Shown piece after piece: positions 31,825 through 42,953 of a stretch of DNA of 64,000 nt. Where the stretch lies: NCBI GenBank assembly GCA_022749755.1, contig CM040452.1:12294350-12358349 (forward strand). Direction: 5' to 3'. The first letter of the stretch is position 1. Every line of letters starts with the position of its first letter. The translations under genes were made by a program, and so were the position numbers. A model generated the notes under the pieces. It was not told the origin of the DNA and searched no databases. It was given only the letters and a program-made list of their open reading frames with translations. Source of the stretch: Azadirachta indica. Taxonomy: Eukaryota; Streptophyta; Magnoliopsida; Sapindales; Meliaceae.

Positions 31825-34809
31825 ATGGTGTCGGACGCTAGCAAGAAGAAGGCTGCACAGAAGAAGGCAGCTGCGGCCGCCAAGAGAGGGGGCAAGGCGG
31901 CAGCGGCGGCCGCCTCTTCTAAGGCTGCGGCGTTGGCCCAGAATGGCAGTGCTGCTGATAAAGCGGCCAACGGAATTTCAGCTATGCAGATATCGGATCG
32001 AACTTGTACGGGAGTGCTTTGTTCGCATCCTCTCTCTAGAGATATTCGTGTAAGTTTCGATCGAGTCGCTTCTTCTAATTAGTTTTAGCTTGGTACATTC
32101 TTTAATAGGATTTTTGTCTTCTAATTTAATGTTCGTTAAGCATGTCTACAGTTGCATGTATCTGGATATTGAGGTTGATGGTTTTTCTGTTTGGATTAAT
32201 TTTTTTTTTGGGGTGAAGATTAGTTAATTACCTTTTAGAATATTCAACAGTGTTAAATTATTGTTAGTTTTTAGATTTTTGATTCTTTGGACTAGTTTGA
32301 ATACCGTGGCAGTCTGCAATTCTGGTTTTTTTTTGGTTATTATTATTTTTGGTTTTCTAGTGAACTATGTGAACATTCCATCTCTTAAGGCGTGGGTTTC
32401 TCGGCATAATATAACATACACTTGTAAAATTAATTATTTTCTGACTGAAAGCTGGAATTTGACAACACCGAAAGGTTCCAGCTTGAAAAATTTTGCTTTT
32501 GCTTGGTCTGAAAAGAGCAAAAATAAATATAAGGGTAGAAAATTTAAAAAGATAAAAAAAAGTGAAAAAAAATAAGGGTTTGAAAATCTTGCTTTTGGTA
32601 TTTGTCTTCTGCGTGACTGAAACTAATGCGTGACGGAAACTAAAACTTGGCAAATCACTCAGTCACTTCTTGGTGATTCAATGCTGGAAAAATCTTCATG
32701 AATATTGCATACTCTCTGTGAGATTTTAGACTTATGTAAGATGTCTCCTTGCTGCAGATAGAGTCCTTATCAGTTACTTTCCATGGACATGATCTCATAG
32801 TTGATTCTGAACTGGAGCTTAATTATGGCAGGTTAGTTAATCCTTCCTATTACACTCAAGTGTCATTATACTTATGCACGAAGCCACTTGTTGATAAATT
32901 TATACCTTTCTCTGTGTATTATGTAACTATGTATACATAAATTACTTGTGCTTGCAGGCGTTATGGCTTGCTTGGCTTGAATGGGTGTGGGAAATCTACA
33001 CTCCTGACAGCAATTGGATGCAGAGAGCTACCAATCCCAGAACACATGGATATCTATCATCTTACCAGGGAGATTGAAGCTTCTGACATGTCTGCATTGG
33101 AGGCCGTTATAAGCTGTGATGAGGAGAGGCTACAATTGGAAAAAGAAGCTGAAGCCTTGGCATCACAGGTATGTCTTCCTGATAATTCTTGTGGTCTGGT
33201 TGGACTTAAATGCATATATTCTGACTTTTTGTTTTTTAATTTTGCGTTAGGATGATGGAGGTGGAGAACAACTAGATCGTATTTACGAGCGTTTGGAGGC
33301 CATGGATGCATCAACAGCAGAGAAACGTGCTGCTGAAATTTTGTATGGTCTTGGTTTCAACAAGAAGATGCAAGCAAAGAAAACACGTGATTTCTCTGGT
33401 GGCTGGAGAATGAGGATTGCATTGGCAAGAGCCTTGTTTATGAACCCAACTATTTTGTTGCTTGATGAGCCTACCAATCATCTAGGTAAGTTCTTCTGGT
33501 GACAAGTCTATCGTTTGTTGATACTTTTCCCTTGACAAACCTAATGTTGGAAAATGCAGTAAAGTTGATTGCCTTAATGCCTTAAAGTCTTTTCCATGGT
33601 CTGTTGGATTGATGTTTGTTGTATGCAATTGTGCATGATAGTAGCTTAGTTGACTGACAATGGACAGACTGTGATACAGTTAAATTATATTGTCTTTGAA
33701 TATCTGTATATTTGGAAATCTGAATGACCATGAATCTTTTATGCATAACAGATTTAGAAGCTTGTGTCTGGCTGGAAGAAACCTTGAAGAAATTTGACCG
33801 CATCTTAGTTGTGGTTTCACACTCCCAGGATTTTTTGAATGGAGTTTGTACAAACATCATTCACATGCAAAACAAGAAACTGAAGTTTTATACTGGTAAC
33901 TATGATCAGTATGTTCAGACCCGTGCTGAACTGGAAGAGAACCAGATGAAACAGTATAAGTGGGAGCAAGAGCAAATAGCTTCAATGAAGGAGTATATTG
34001 CCCGATTTGGTCACGGGTCAGCAAAACTAGCTCGCCAGGCCCAGAGCAAGGAGAAAACACTCGCAAAGATGGAGCGAGGTGGCCTTACAGAGAAAGTGGT
34101 GAAAGACAAGGTTCTTGTCTTTCGTTTTGTTGATGTGGGTAAGCTACCCCCTCCAGTGTTGCAGTTTGTGGAAGTTACTTTTGGCTACACACCTGATAAT
34201 CTCATCTACAAGAACCTTGATTTTGGGGTAGACTTGGACTCAAGAGTAGCTTTGGTGGGACCAAATGGTGCTGGAAAGAGTACACTGCTGAAGCTGATGA
34301 CGGGGGATTTGGTTCCTCTTGATGGCATGGTCCGGCGCCATAATCACCTTAGAATTGCACAGTTTCATCAGCACTTGGCTGAGAAACTTGACTTGGACAT
34401 TTCTGCCCTCCAATATATGATGAAAGAGTACCCAGGTAATGAGGAGGAGAGAATGAGGGCAGCAATTGGGAGGTTTGGGTTGACAGGTAAAGCCCAGGTG
34501 ATGCCAATGAAGAATTTGTCAGATGGGCAAAGGAGCAGGGTGATTTTTGCATGGTTGGCATACAGGCAGCCTCACATGCTTCTTTTGGATGAGCCAACTA
34601 ATCATTTGGATATCGAGACAATTGATTCTCTGGCTGAGGCATTGAATGAGTGGGATGGGGGCTTGGTTCTGGTGAGCCATGATTTCAGACTCATAAACCA
34701 GGTAGCAGAGGAAATATGGGTGTGTGAAAATCAAGCAGTTACACGGTGGGAGGGTGACATTATGGACTTCAAGCAGCACCTCAAGGCCAAGGCTGGCCTA
34801 GCTGATTGA
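31825..34809 (+). CDS. ABCF1: ABC transporter F family member 1 (ABC-F ATPase)
   Basis: Five coding exons: 31825-32049, 32758-32831, 32958-33168, 33251-33485 and 33752-34809, total 1803 nt, 600 residues. All introns are GT-AG (708, 126, 82, 266 bp) and every junction keeps frame. The protein has a basic Lys/Ala-rich N-terminus (about 1-50), then two nucleotide-binding domains and no membrane segment. NBD1 has Walker [10 protein letters not shown] (105-113), signature FSGGW (218-222) and Walker [12 protein letters not shown] (239-249). NBD2 has GPNGAGKST (418-426), LSDGQ (504-508), MLLLDE (524-529) and VSHD (556-559). Sequence and length agree with plant ABCF1, the counterpart of yeast Arb1 and human ABCF2. 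By family knowledge it is a soluble ATPase linked to ribosomes and translation. All catalytic motifs are intact. The gene is the longest undamaged one in the window. Confidence 0.97.
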
Positions 34810-35440
34810 AGCCAACAAATTTAATTATAGGATGCATTTGTAGTATTATTTTATCATATATTGGCTTTGGCTTTGCAGTTTTTTGTTGACTGTAGGCTGA
34901 GTTGAGTGATCACCGCCTCTGGATGAATGACCTTATTACCTCCAGGGTGGATTATGACGAAAGCTATGGAGCAGAAGGGACGATGTGGTTTATTTATTGT
35001 ATGCCACGGAGTAATTCCACACTATTCTGCTCAGTTATTAAGTAATATTTTTGTTCTTGTTTTTGTTGCCTTTCCATATCATTAGTTCTTGGTATTGGTT
35101 GACTAAGAATAGGGAAGATAAGTATGGCATTATAAATTGTAGGTTAGAAGCGATCCGTATCTGAAACTCTGTTCGTTTTTCCGATTTGATCGTAATATGT
35201 TGTACTTGGGAGCTTATTATTATCATTATGATAAATTTATGTCTACGGTTTTGTAATATATGTGACATGTTTCTTTATGGGGCACCACCGGTATGTGCGC
35301 TACTTTCTTTTCCAGTCACCGGACGTTTACCGAAATATGATTTTTTTTCTCGTTTTCTCATTATTGAAGATGGGGCCTAGAAATGGGGGATTTACATGTG
35401 GATCTAAAATTCAGACAAACATGACCTTGTCAATAAAACT
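34810..35440 (+). other. ABCF1 3' UTR (approximate)
   Basis: Non-coding, T-rich DNA follows the TGA at 34807-34809. AATAAA at 35432-35437 is the clearest poly(A) signal, though a shorter transcript ending near 35.1-35.25 kb is as likely. Confidence 0.5.
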
Positions 35441-36142
35441 CTTTATTTAACCCCGTTATTTTGTAAACCAAGTATATTTCGACACATCAATAGATAGCAA
35501 TTAATTTGTTTTGATTAGAATTACAATAGCCAGTTGAAAGGGGAGAGTTCACTAGAAGTTTAAACAAGCAAATTTGTTTCTTATATAAAACTTGCAAAAT
35601 TAATTTAATACTTTCTTTTTTAATCTCTTCGCAATTATAAAAAAGTGAATAAGTTTAGTGTTACTGCATAAAGCATGGAGAATTATACTAAGTTTAGGCC
35701 ATTGATGATAGATATATTTTGTATGGGTTGGGGCATATTATTGACACTAGTTTTCAGAAACTATGTTTTTTACTATTTTTAAATTCTTTTGATTAAGTTA
35801 GTTGAAGTAGTCTTAAATTATAAACGGGCATTTGGCTCCAATTGCCTTTTACTTTTCCTCGCCTTCGTTTCCATTGGTTACGTGGCACAGAAGCCACCTC
35901 CTCCACATAGAGAGAGAGTTGCTTTCAGTCACACCGATGATAGAATGTACCACTTTGTGTAGAAAGATTTCCCTCAAATATTTGAACTCTAATTTATTAA
36001 AGTCACACTAATAAAATTTTGAGTGAACAACCCGATATAATTTTATAAAATGGAGAGAGAGTTGACTTGTAATTAAAAGAAAAGAAAATATAAGAAATTG
36101 AGTTTTTAGGTTCCAAAATTTAGCTATAATTCAAGAATTGTT
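35441..36142. other. Spacer without recognisable features
   Basis: No supported coding sequence or repeat. A CT-rich GAGAGAGAG-containing segment lies near 35905-35920. Confidence 0.4.
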
Positions 36143-36415
36143 GTGGAAAGAAGACAGATTTGGCGGCTATCAACCAAGGCAAAAAGAATGCTTACCTTTT
36201 TTCGTCTGTTTATTTTTCGTTCATGGATTTGCTTAATTTCCTTCCTTCATTATTCGGCCTCCGTTGACTACTATGAATAGGGCAGGGGCATAATGTTTTT
36301 AACGAGACAAAATAGCAATAACAGAAATCAATCAGAATGATAAGGAGGATGAATGAAGCTCTAGATTTTGGTTTCTACACTTCATTATGTCGTCAGCTTA
36401 TAGTCCACAACACCT
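36143..36415 (+). repeat. Diverged direct repeat, copy A
   Basis: Shares ordered blocks with copy B at 39272-39590: GGCTATCAACCAAGGCAAAA, AGAATGC(T/C)TAC, CCTTCATTATTCGGCCTCC, TGA(T/C)TACT.T.AATAG, ATAGCAATAA, CAGAAATC.ATCA and ATAGTCCACAAC. It begins about 1.3 kb after the ABCF1 stop codon. Confidence 0.78.
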
Positions 36416-38279
36416 CACAGCATGATCATCCAGCACAGAAGATACTCTTATCTTGTTATATGTTGTCAATTTACTTGGTTATTTAATACAACTATCTTAT
36501 GAGTATGATCCATGGTAATTCTCACTAAATTAGATTATTTATATAAGAAATAAGACTAGTTTTATAATTGCTTTTATATTCAATTTTGTGTTTATTATGT
36601 CACTAAAATATCCATAATAATTGTTGTGACAACAAATACTGTCTGGAAGACTTATTTGAGATGTTTAATTTCAGAAAGCTAGAGTTTATCGCCTTGGAAG
36701 TGTTAGCAAAAAATATTTCTCTTGGATCTCTTCTGTTAAAATCTACTTTAATTAAGCCAAGGGCTCTAGAAAATAGAATCAAAGCAGAAATGATGCATCC
36801 ATACAAGATTGAGTTCAAGAAATTATATTTCTCTACCATCATCTCCATCATTGAAGAGTGAATAGCTTATTACTGTTAAGTTTCACATAATCTCTAGAAC
36901 CACGAGAATGAAAGATTCGAGCTCGTGAAATCAGTAATTCTTTCCAATCCTCATAACAAGTGGACAAATCTATGACTATAACATTACAAGACAAAGCAAT
37001 AATACATACAATTCTAAGAGATGAGAAACACTTCTCAAAATCTCATATACGAAGGCAGAGTAAATACGATTTCAAGCTCCATAAATCTCATTGAAAAATT
37101 TAGAATAGCTACAACCTTCTTAGTAAAAAAGAACTAGGTTAACTCTTCAAGAATCTCATATTTAACAAGATCCAGAAAATAGTTGCTCCAATTAAATTAG
37201 TGTTAAATTCAAAGACATACTGATCATGGTGAATTCTATATACGATAGAGACAACGAAAAGCTACACAGTATGAAACATACACTCTCTAATTCTAAATTT
37301 TCATGCTTTAGCATGACTGTCAAGGACATCCTAGGTCTATTATGATGCGAAGAATTATAAAAAAATAGCTCTTCTGGCCATCCATTGAAGAATTTGAAGA
37401 ATATGAAGATTTTACAATCTAATTAAAGTAGCTACGTTACTTGCTTACCAGGGAGACAAGCAATTAGACCAGTGGTTTCGTTATCATCCTTGAAAAGAAT
37501 TTAGGGAGACATTTGCATATTTATTCTCGCGCCAAATGGTTCATTCTGCTACTTCATGTCCTTTATTGACATATTTGTTTGAGGGTCTCGAGTTAAATTT
37601 ATTATCCATACATAATATATTATATATTAGGTTACTTGCAAATTAACTGCGTAATTTTCAAATCACCGATCAAAATCATACGCGTCGACCATATGCTAGT
37701 GAGTTTACATCTAAGCTTTTGATGATTAAGGCATGTCAATTGGAATAGTAGAATTATTTGTTAATTAAACGTCTCTAGGTAATTGCTCAAATGCATGGAC
37801 ACATTTTATATAATATATTGTTGCATTAATTTAATTAAAGACATACCACGCATTAAGTTTTTCAACTTACTCCATAAAAAGAGAAGAGTACCCATCTTTT
37901 TGTATAAATCAGGAGTTGTTCCGACATTATATTTTCAGGGGGAGGAAAATGAAATTAATTCTTGTTGAGTCTGATCCTTCGAAAGGTCTAAATTAATTTA
38001 ACTCTAGTAGAGCCGATGATTGATGTTATTGATCTTGATTCCTGAACTCCTTGAAAATACCTGGATGAATTTAGCTCTAGTAGTGCTTGGTAGTTTTTAA
38101 TGAGATGCATATGAAATTAGCTCTAATTGAACATACGAGACTAGTGTCCTTAAAATGACATATCCTCTTGAAAACATTCTAGAAGTAGCATGTTCTTTAC
38201 GAGTGGTAGGAAACTATAAAGTTTCTATAAATTTTACCCACATAAATAAGGTGTAGACATTAATATAAAGTGACAATTA
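36416..38279. other. Non-coding spacer between the repeat copies
   Basis: Short open stretches (for example 36661-36861 and 37783-37968) have no recognisable content. From about 37.9 kb the sequence may already belong to the copia fragment that follows, but the match is too worn to call. Confidence 0.4.
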
Positions 38280-38940
38280 TCAATAATGTATTTGCATTTA
38301 TGATGGCTAGTTATAAATCAATAATGATATTGAGCCACAGACCATCTATGAATGAGACATGGTTAGCCCAAATGGAAAATGCAGAAGAAAATAAATTAAT
38401 TTCTCTAGCAAAATAATATATAACGATTCAAATGACTTGCAATATTTTACTTCGTCACTGCATCATAGCTTGTAAGCTACAAAAATCTTTATATGGATTG
38501 AAAAGATATGGGCATAGGTAATATAATTGCCTCAATGAATATTGTTTTGGGCCATAGGTCAAGCACAAATACAATAAAATTTTTATTCATTAACTTATAT
38601 CATATTAAAAATTTTAAAATGTTTAATATTAATAAATCATCTACATTGAGTATTCTTATTGGCGGTCTGATGTGTTTTTTTATCCTAAAAAAATTTATTT
38701 TATTTAATAGATGAGTATGAATAAATATTTTATTTTAAAGTACCACATTTAATTATGATTGATGACTTGTTATATTTAGTACAATGCATTATATCGAAGA
38801 TAATGTTTCTTATTAGTATATTATGATCAACTAACATGAAATCTAAGTGTTATTAATTAGTTATGTTGATGCAGGATATTTATTATATGTGCATAATACT
38901 TGCTTGTAGAGGGGTTTTTTTAATTATGATAATCTAGAAA
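38280..38940 (+). pseudogene. Ty1/copia pol fragment (reverse transcriptase to RNase H)
   Basis: Three landmarks occur in order. 'FAFMMAS', with 'RPSMNETWLAQMENAEENKL' (about 38285-38410), corresponds to the block before the reverse transcriptase. 'KLQKSLYGLKRYGHR' at 38474-38518 is the conserved copia 'K.LYGLKQ.GR.W' motif, with a stop (TAA) where the tryptophan should be. 'SYVDAGYLLYVH' near 38860-38895 is the RNase H 'GYADAGYLSD' motif. The intervening catalytic region is missing or unreadable. Old, non-functional remnant. Confidence 0.75.
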
Positions 38941-39271
38941 TTTCTTGAAATTCCACGAACCGAAATATTGTTAATACATATCATTTTGAAGAGAAGAGTT
39001 ATATTAGTGGGAACATAATCTCTACATATAGAATTTCTATAACTATCCTGAAAATATGAGTATTGTATTCTTTTTTTGTTTGACTATGTTTTATCCTGCT
39101 GAATTCTACTAAGATTTTTAACAAAACAGTTTTTAAAACCATGTTCAACACCATTTTTTTATTCATTAAGAATTATATTTCTTTTATTGAGTTTTTATTC
39201 CACTATTTTTTTTTTTTAAGTGAAGATCAAATATAATCATCTTAGAGTAACAGATATTCCAAAGGGAGTGT

Positions 39272-39590
39272 TCTGAAAAGAGGACAAATTTAGTGGCTAT
39301 TCACCAGGGCAAAAAGAATGCCTACTTTTCTTCCCTCTTTATTTATTTTCCATGTTTGCCCCTCATGAATTTGCCTTCCTCTCTTCCTTCATGATTTGGC
39401 CTCCATTGATTACTGTCAATAGAAGCGTAATGTTTGTAATGAAACACGATAGCAATAATAGAAATCCATCAAAATGGGAAGGAGGAATAAAGCTCTCGGC
39501 TTTCGTTTCTATTATTCATTGCCACATTTGATTCTAGTTCCTGTACTCTTAATTATTATTACTAGTCCTGAGCCAATAGTCCACAACAAC
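39272..39590 (+). repeat. Diverged direct repeat, copy B
   Basis: Second copy of the segment at 36143-36415, with about 50 extra bases near 39515-39565. The period between copies is about 3.13 kb. Confidence 0.78.
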
Positions 39591-39996
39591 AATCTCTATT
39601 TATGTATTTATTAAAATAAAATCTTAATCTTGTTCTAACCAAGCGAAACATATATGGAATGTGATGTCGAACCAACACGGTGCAAGAATACTGTACACGT
39701 TTAGAGTCCACCAAAGATTTCCGGTTTAGGGCATAGCTACGGGCCTGCATATCATTTGTAGAACTGAAGAATTGCTCACAAATAATGTTCAGTTGGTACG
39801 ATTACTCGTACCACGTACCTGTTAGATAGCTCCATTAATTTGTTCAGTTACCCACCTAACTTCTCATCCTTTTGTGGTCGCGATTACACCTACACAAAAT
39901 ACAATAAACAATTGAGTGATATATCACGCCTGATCTTTTATACATAAACTCATTATGATTGTCGTGTATGTTGTGTATGTTGTGTATGTTGCTAGT

Positions 39997-40039
<43 letters not shown>

Positions 40040-42240
40040 CCCCAAACCATGTATGGCGTAGTTGGTACGTACGATATATACATATATACAGATCGACGCC
40101 TGTGGCTCCCGAGTTCCATGCTGCTTGAACTCTCGCTATCGTAATCAATGACAGGCTGAGTAGCTTTTCAATTATCTTGAGGGACAAAAGCGACCAAAAA
40201 GTGCATTAATTTAATTGATTTTAGGCAAATTAAAAAATTGACAAGTTTATGTATGTGCTAGCTATCTTATATGTAGTTATATGACAAAATCATATGATTT
40301 TGTGCATGAAAATGTCATCTAATCTTCATGGTAATGATATTGGAGCCCCCTGTGAGCGTTTTGTTTTCATGTGCCTTGCTATCATTAAAATAATAAATTA
40401 ATAAGTATTCACACCCCACAGCAAGATATTAAATTTCTCAAACTCAATCACAAATAAATTGGAAAAGACTTGATTTTCCCCGGGTATATATATCATCAGC
40501 TTGAAAAAAACTTTGGCTTGCCCACAAATTAACTTGAGGCAGCTTCAAGTTTTTATTTTCCGCAATGAGTATCTGGGTAGTCGATTTTAATGCATTTTTG
40601 GTCGGATATATATGACTTTAAATAAGCTACAGAGACGTGGGAACCCTAGTTGCATGTACTCTGACCGTTTCCATACTCTGAACTGTAGTCCAGAAACATC
40701 CAAAACAGAAGAAAAATCTTATAACACGTAACAAAACAAGAAGCACTCTTGGCCTTTCCGTTTCCTTCCTTTTCTTTCCTTTTCTTTTACTTTTCTATAA
40801 GTTTCTGGTACAGCTTATGATCGAAATAAGGACGAAGAACAAGACACAACCTGTTGCAGATGGTCTCTTTCCAGTTAAGCTATTTCAGCGTAATAGATTA
40901 CAAAGCAAATAAGGATGGTAGCCATTGCCCTAGTGCCTGGAATTAAGAGATGGATATGTAAATCTTCAAGGGAGTTGATTGAATCTCTTACGGTAGAAGC
41001 AGGAGGTTTACGGATAAGATTCTCCTCAAATCTATTTTGAAAAGAGATTTGATTTATTTTAATTTAATTTAATTTTCGTTTTTTATGTAAGCTGGAGTGG
41101 ATTATACGCGATAATCTAAAAAACAGAAAGAAGAAAAATGCATATGGTATAATTAAGCAAGACTCTCTACATACATCTAATCTATTGCATGGTTAAAAAA
41201 GGATGTTTTAACATGACAAAATTAATCCCCAGTTACTGATGAAGCAAATTAATTATTAAGGTGTCATCCCCAACTTGGTTCTTAAGTAAACCCCTAGCCC
41301 TTGAATCTCAGATTGATCAACTTAATATAGATGGGGATGAAATTGCCATGACTAAGGATGGTATCAATGAATGACATCCCAATTCATATTCATTATAAGA
41401 ACGATTCTTTGCCCCTGAAACTACGCAATAAATGCCTTTCAATCTGAAGCCTCTGCAACAATGTCAAAGACTTCAGACAATAATTTCAGTTAGTACTACA
41501 ATGAAATGAACCAATCTGATTTCCACCTGAAATCAATAACTTAAGTATATGATGTAGCTATGAATGACACAACTGATGGAGTTAATTATTAGATTGCCGT
41601 TGATTAGAATGCTCCAGTATTTTGCATAAGCTAGGCAGCTATGAATTACACAAGGTTGGATTTTGATTGAGGGACATCATGATCTAAAAGGTATCCAATG
41701 CCTATGCTTGTCCATACAAATGGAGGAGTTGTATAATCAAGTGGGGTAATATAAACAAACTTGAGGTTGGCTGGTGCCCTTGAATTGTGATTCATATGTT
41801 CCTATGTGCGTATATATTTCTTCTATGTGAACCAGACGATCTCCTGTTCAATTCAAATGCTGCATCCCTGGGTTTCTCGAATGTTCTAAATGTGATGATA
41901 CGAACGCCAAAGGCTGAGAAAAATTAGAAAAAGATTTGCTTGGTAGACGACTATATTGATAAGTATTATTATTAAATTTTTGCCTGCAGTATAAAAGATT
42001 TAATAAATAAACATTTAAGTAATGATTCAGCATAGTATCAGAACATATTTCACCGCACCGTCGGTAAAATAAAAAAAATTTAACCAGGGTTAGAAAAGTG
42101 TACGTATAAAATAGTTAATTCCCACAAGTTTTGTATGCGTATTAATTTATACATTTGTTCATATCTATTATTTTACCTTTCAAAAGAAATTAAGTAGGAA
42201 GGACAGTTACACACGTCAAAAAATCGCCAACTATGACCAT
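39591..42240. other. Intergenic DNA without recognisable genes
   Basis: No supported coding sequence. Contains a GTGTATGTT triplet repeat (39964-39991), the microsatellite below, and a CT-rich run at 40755-40795. Confidence 0.45.
40001..40040. repeat. (AT)n(AC)n microsatellite
   Basis: AT run to 40028, then AGACACACACACCCC; seen directly. Confidence 0.95.
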
Positions 42241-42250
42241 AATTTGACGT

Positions 42251-42256
42251 GAGACA
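42251..42256 (-). promoter_or_regulatory. Auxin-response element core (TGTCTC) upstream of SAUR
   Basis: Plus strand GAGACA, i.e. TGTCTC on the minus strand, 260 bp before the SAUR start codon. ARF transcription factors bind this core in SAUR promoters. A six-base match alone is weak; the position next to an auxin-responsive family supports it. Confidence 0.45.
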
Positions 42257-42427
42257 TGACTAAGATAAAAGTGACATTTCATGGTAAGTTGAAGCCATAG
42301 GCAGCTCTCACTCACATGCACTGGTCTCCCAATTAACTTAAGGTCAGGCCTTTCCATGTCGTTTCCTCACTATCTTTCTGTGTCAATGTTAATAGTAATA
42401 GCCTGTCCCTTCTTATCTCTGACCCTC

Positions 42428-42435
42428 TATTTATA
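42428..42435 (+). promoter_or_regulatory. TATA box of the first SAUR gene
   Basis: TATTTATA, 81-88 bp before the ATG at 42516, in the sequence CCCTCTATTTATACATCA. Confidence 0.7.
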
Positions 42436-42515
42436 CATCAAGCTTTCATGCTAAAAGCAAGCAAGCAGGCAACCACACAAAAGAAATTTCTCATCAATAA
42501 GAAAAACTAGTGATC

Positions 42516-42953
42516 ATGGCTAAGCTCAGAACGAGCACCAAGAAGAAGAGTAGCATTGTAAAGCTCAAGATTGTTGTAGAAAAGATACAGAAGAGTCTTT
42601 TATTGTGGAAAGCAAATTCCTACTGTGACGATTATGAAGAAGTTAGTGACTCAAGGTATGTGCCCAAAGATGTCAAGGAAGGGCATTTTGCTGTCATAGC
42701 TGTGGATGGTGAGCAACCAAAGAGATTTATCGTTCCGTTGAGTTATTTGACTCACCCTAGGTTCTTAATGCTACTGGAGCAAGCAGCAGAAGAGTACGGA
42801 TTTGATCATGAAGGTGCATTGACAATCCCTTGCCGGCCATGCGAGCTTGAGAGAATACTAGCCGAAAGATGGCAGGAAGGAGACTCAGGTAGTAGTAGTA
42901 GTAGCAGCCTTGATGTCAACTGGGGCTGTGAAGCTATGGTCCATAGTTATTGA
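42516..42953 (+). CDS. SAUR family protein (small auxin-up RNA)
   Basis: Intronless, 145 residues. I start at the ATG at 42516 (MAKLRT), because the open frame before it begins with GTG and the paralogue at 47.7 kb also begins MAKLRT. The SAUR core runs about 50-115: 'VPKDVKEGHFAVIAVDGE', 'KRFIVPLSYLTHPRFLMLLE', 'AAEEYGFDHEGALTIPCRP'. The N-terminus is basic. The C-terminus has a seven-serine run from an AGT repeat (near 42890-42905). SAURs are short-lived proteins that promote cell expansion, many by inhibiting PP2C.D phosphatases and so keeping plasma-membrane H+-ATPases active. Which subgroup this one joins I cannot decide. It converges on a second SAUR 4.4 kb downstream. Confidence 0.95.
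   Translation: MAKLRTSTKKKSSIVKLKIVVEKIQKSLLLWKANSYCDDYEEVSDSRYVPKDVKEGHFAVIAVDGEQPKRFIVPLSYLTHPRFLMLLEQAAEEYGFDHEGALTIPCRPCELERILAERWQEGDSGSSSSSSLDVNWGCEAMVHSY

Noticed and set aside
31740..31970. Alanine-rich minus-strand open frame opposite ABCF1 exon 1
   Set aside because: Antisense shadow of the Lys/Ala-rich coding exon; the plus-strand frame matches ABCF1 exactly.
33582..34779. Several minus-strand open frames opposite ABCF1 exon 5
   Set aside because: Shadows of a strongly conserved plus-strand coding exon.
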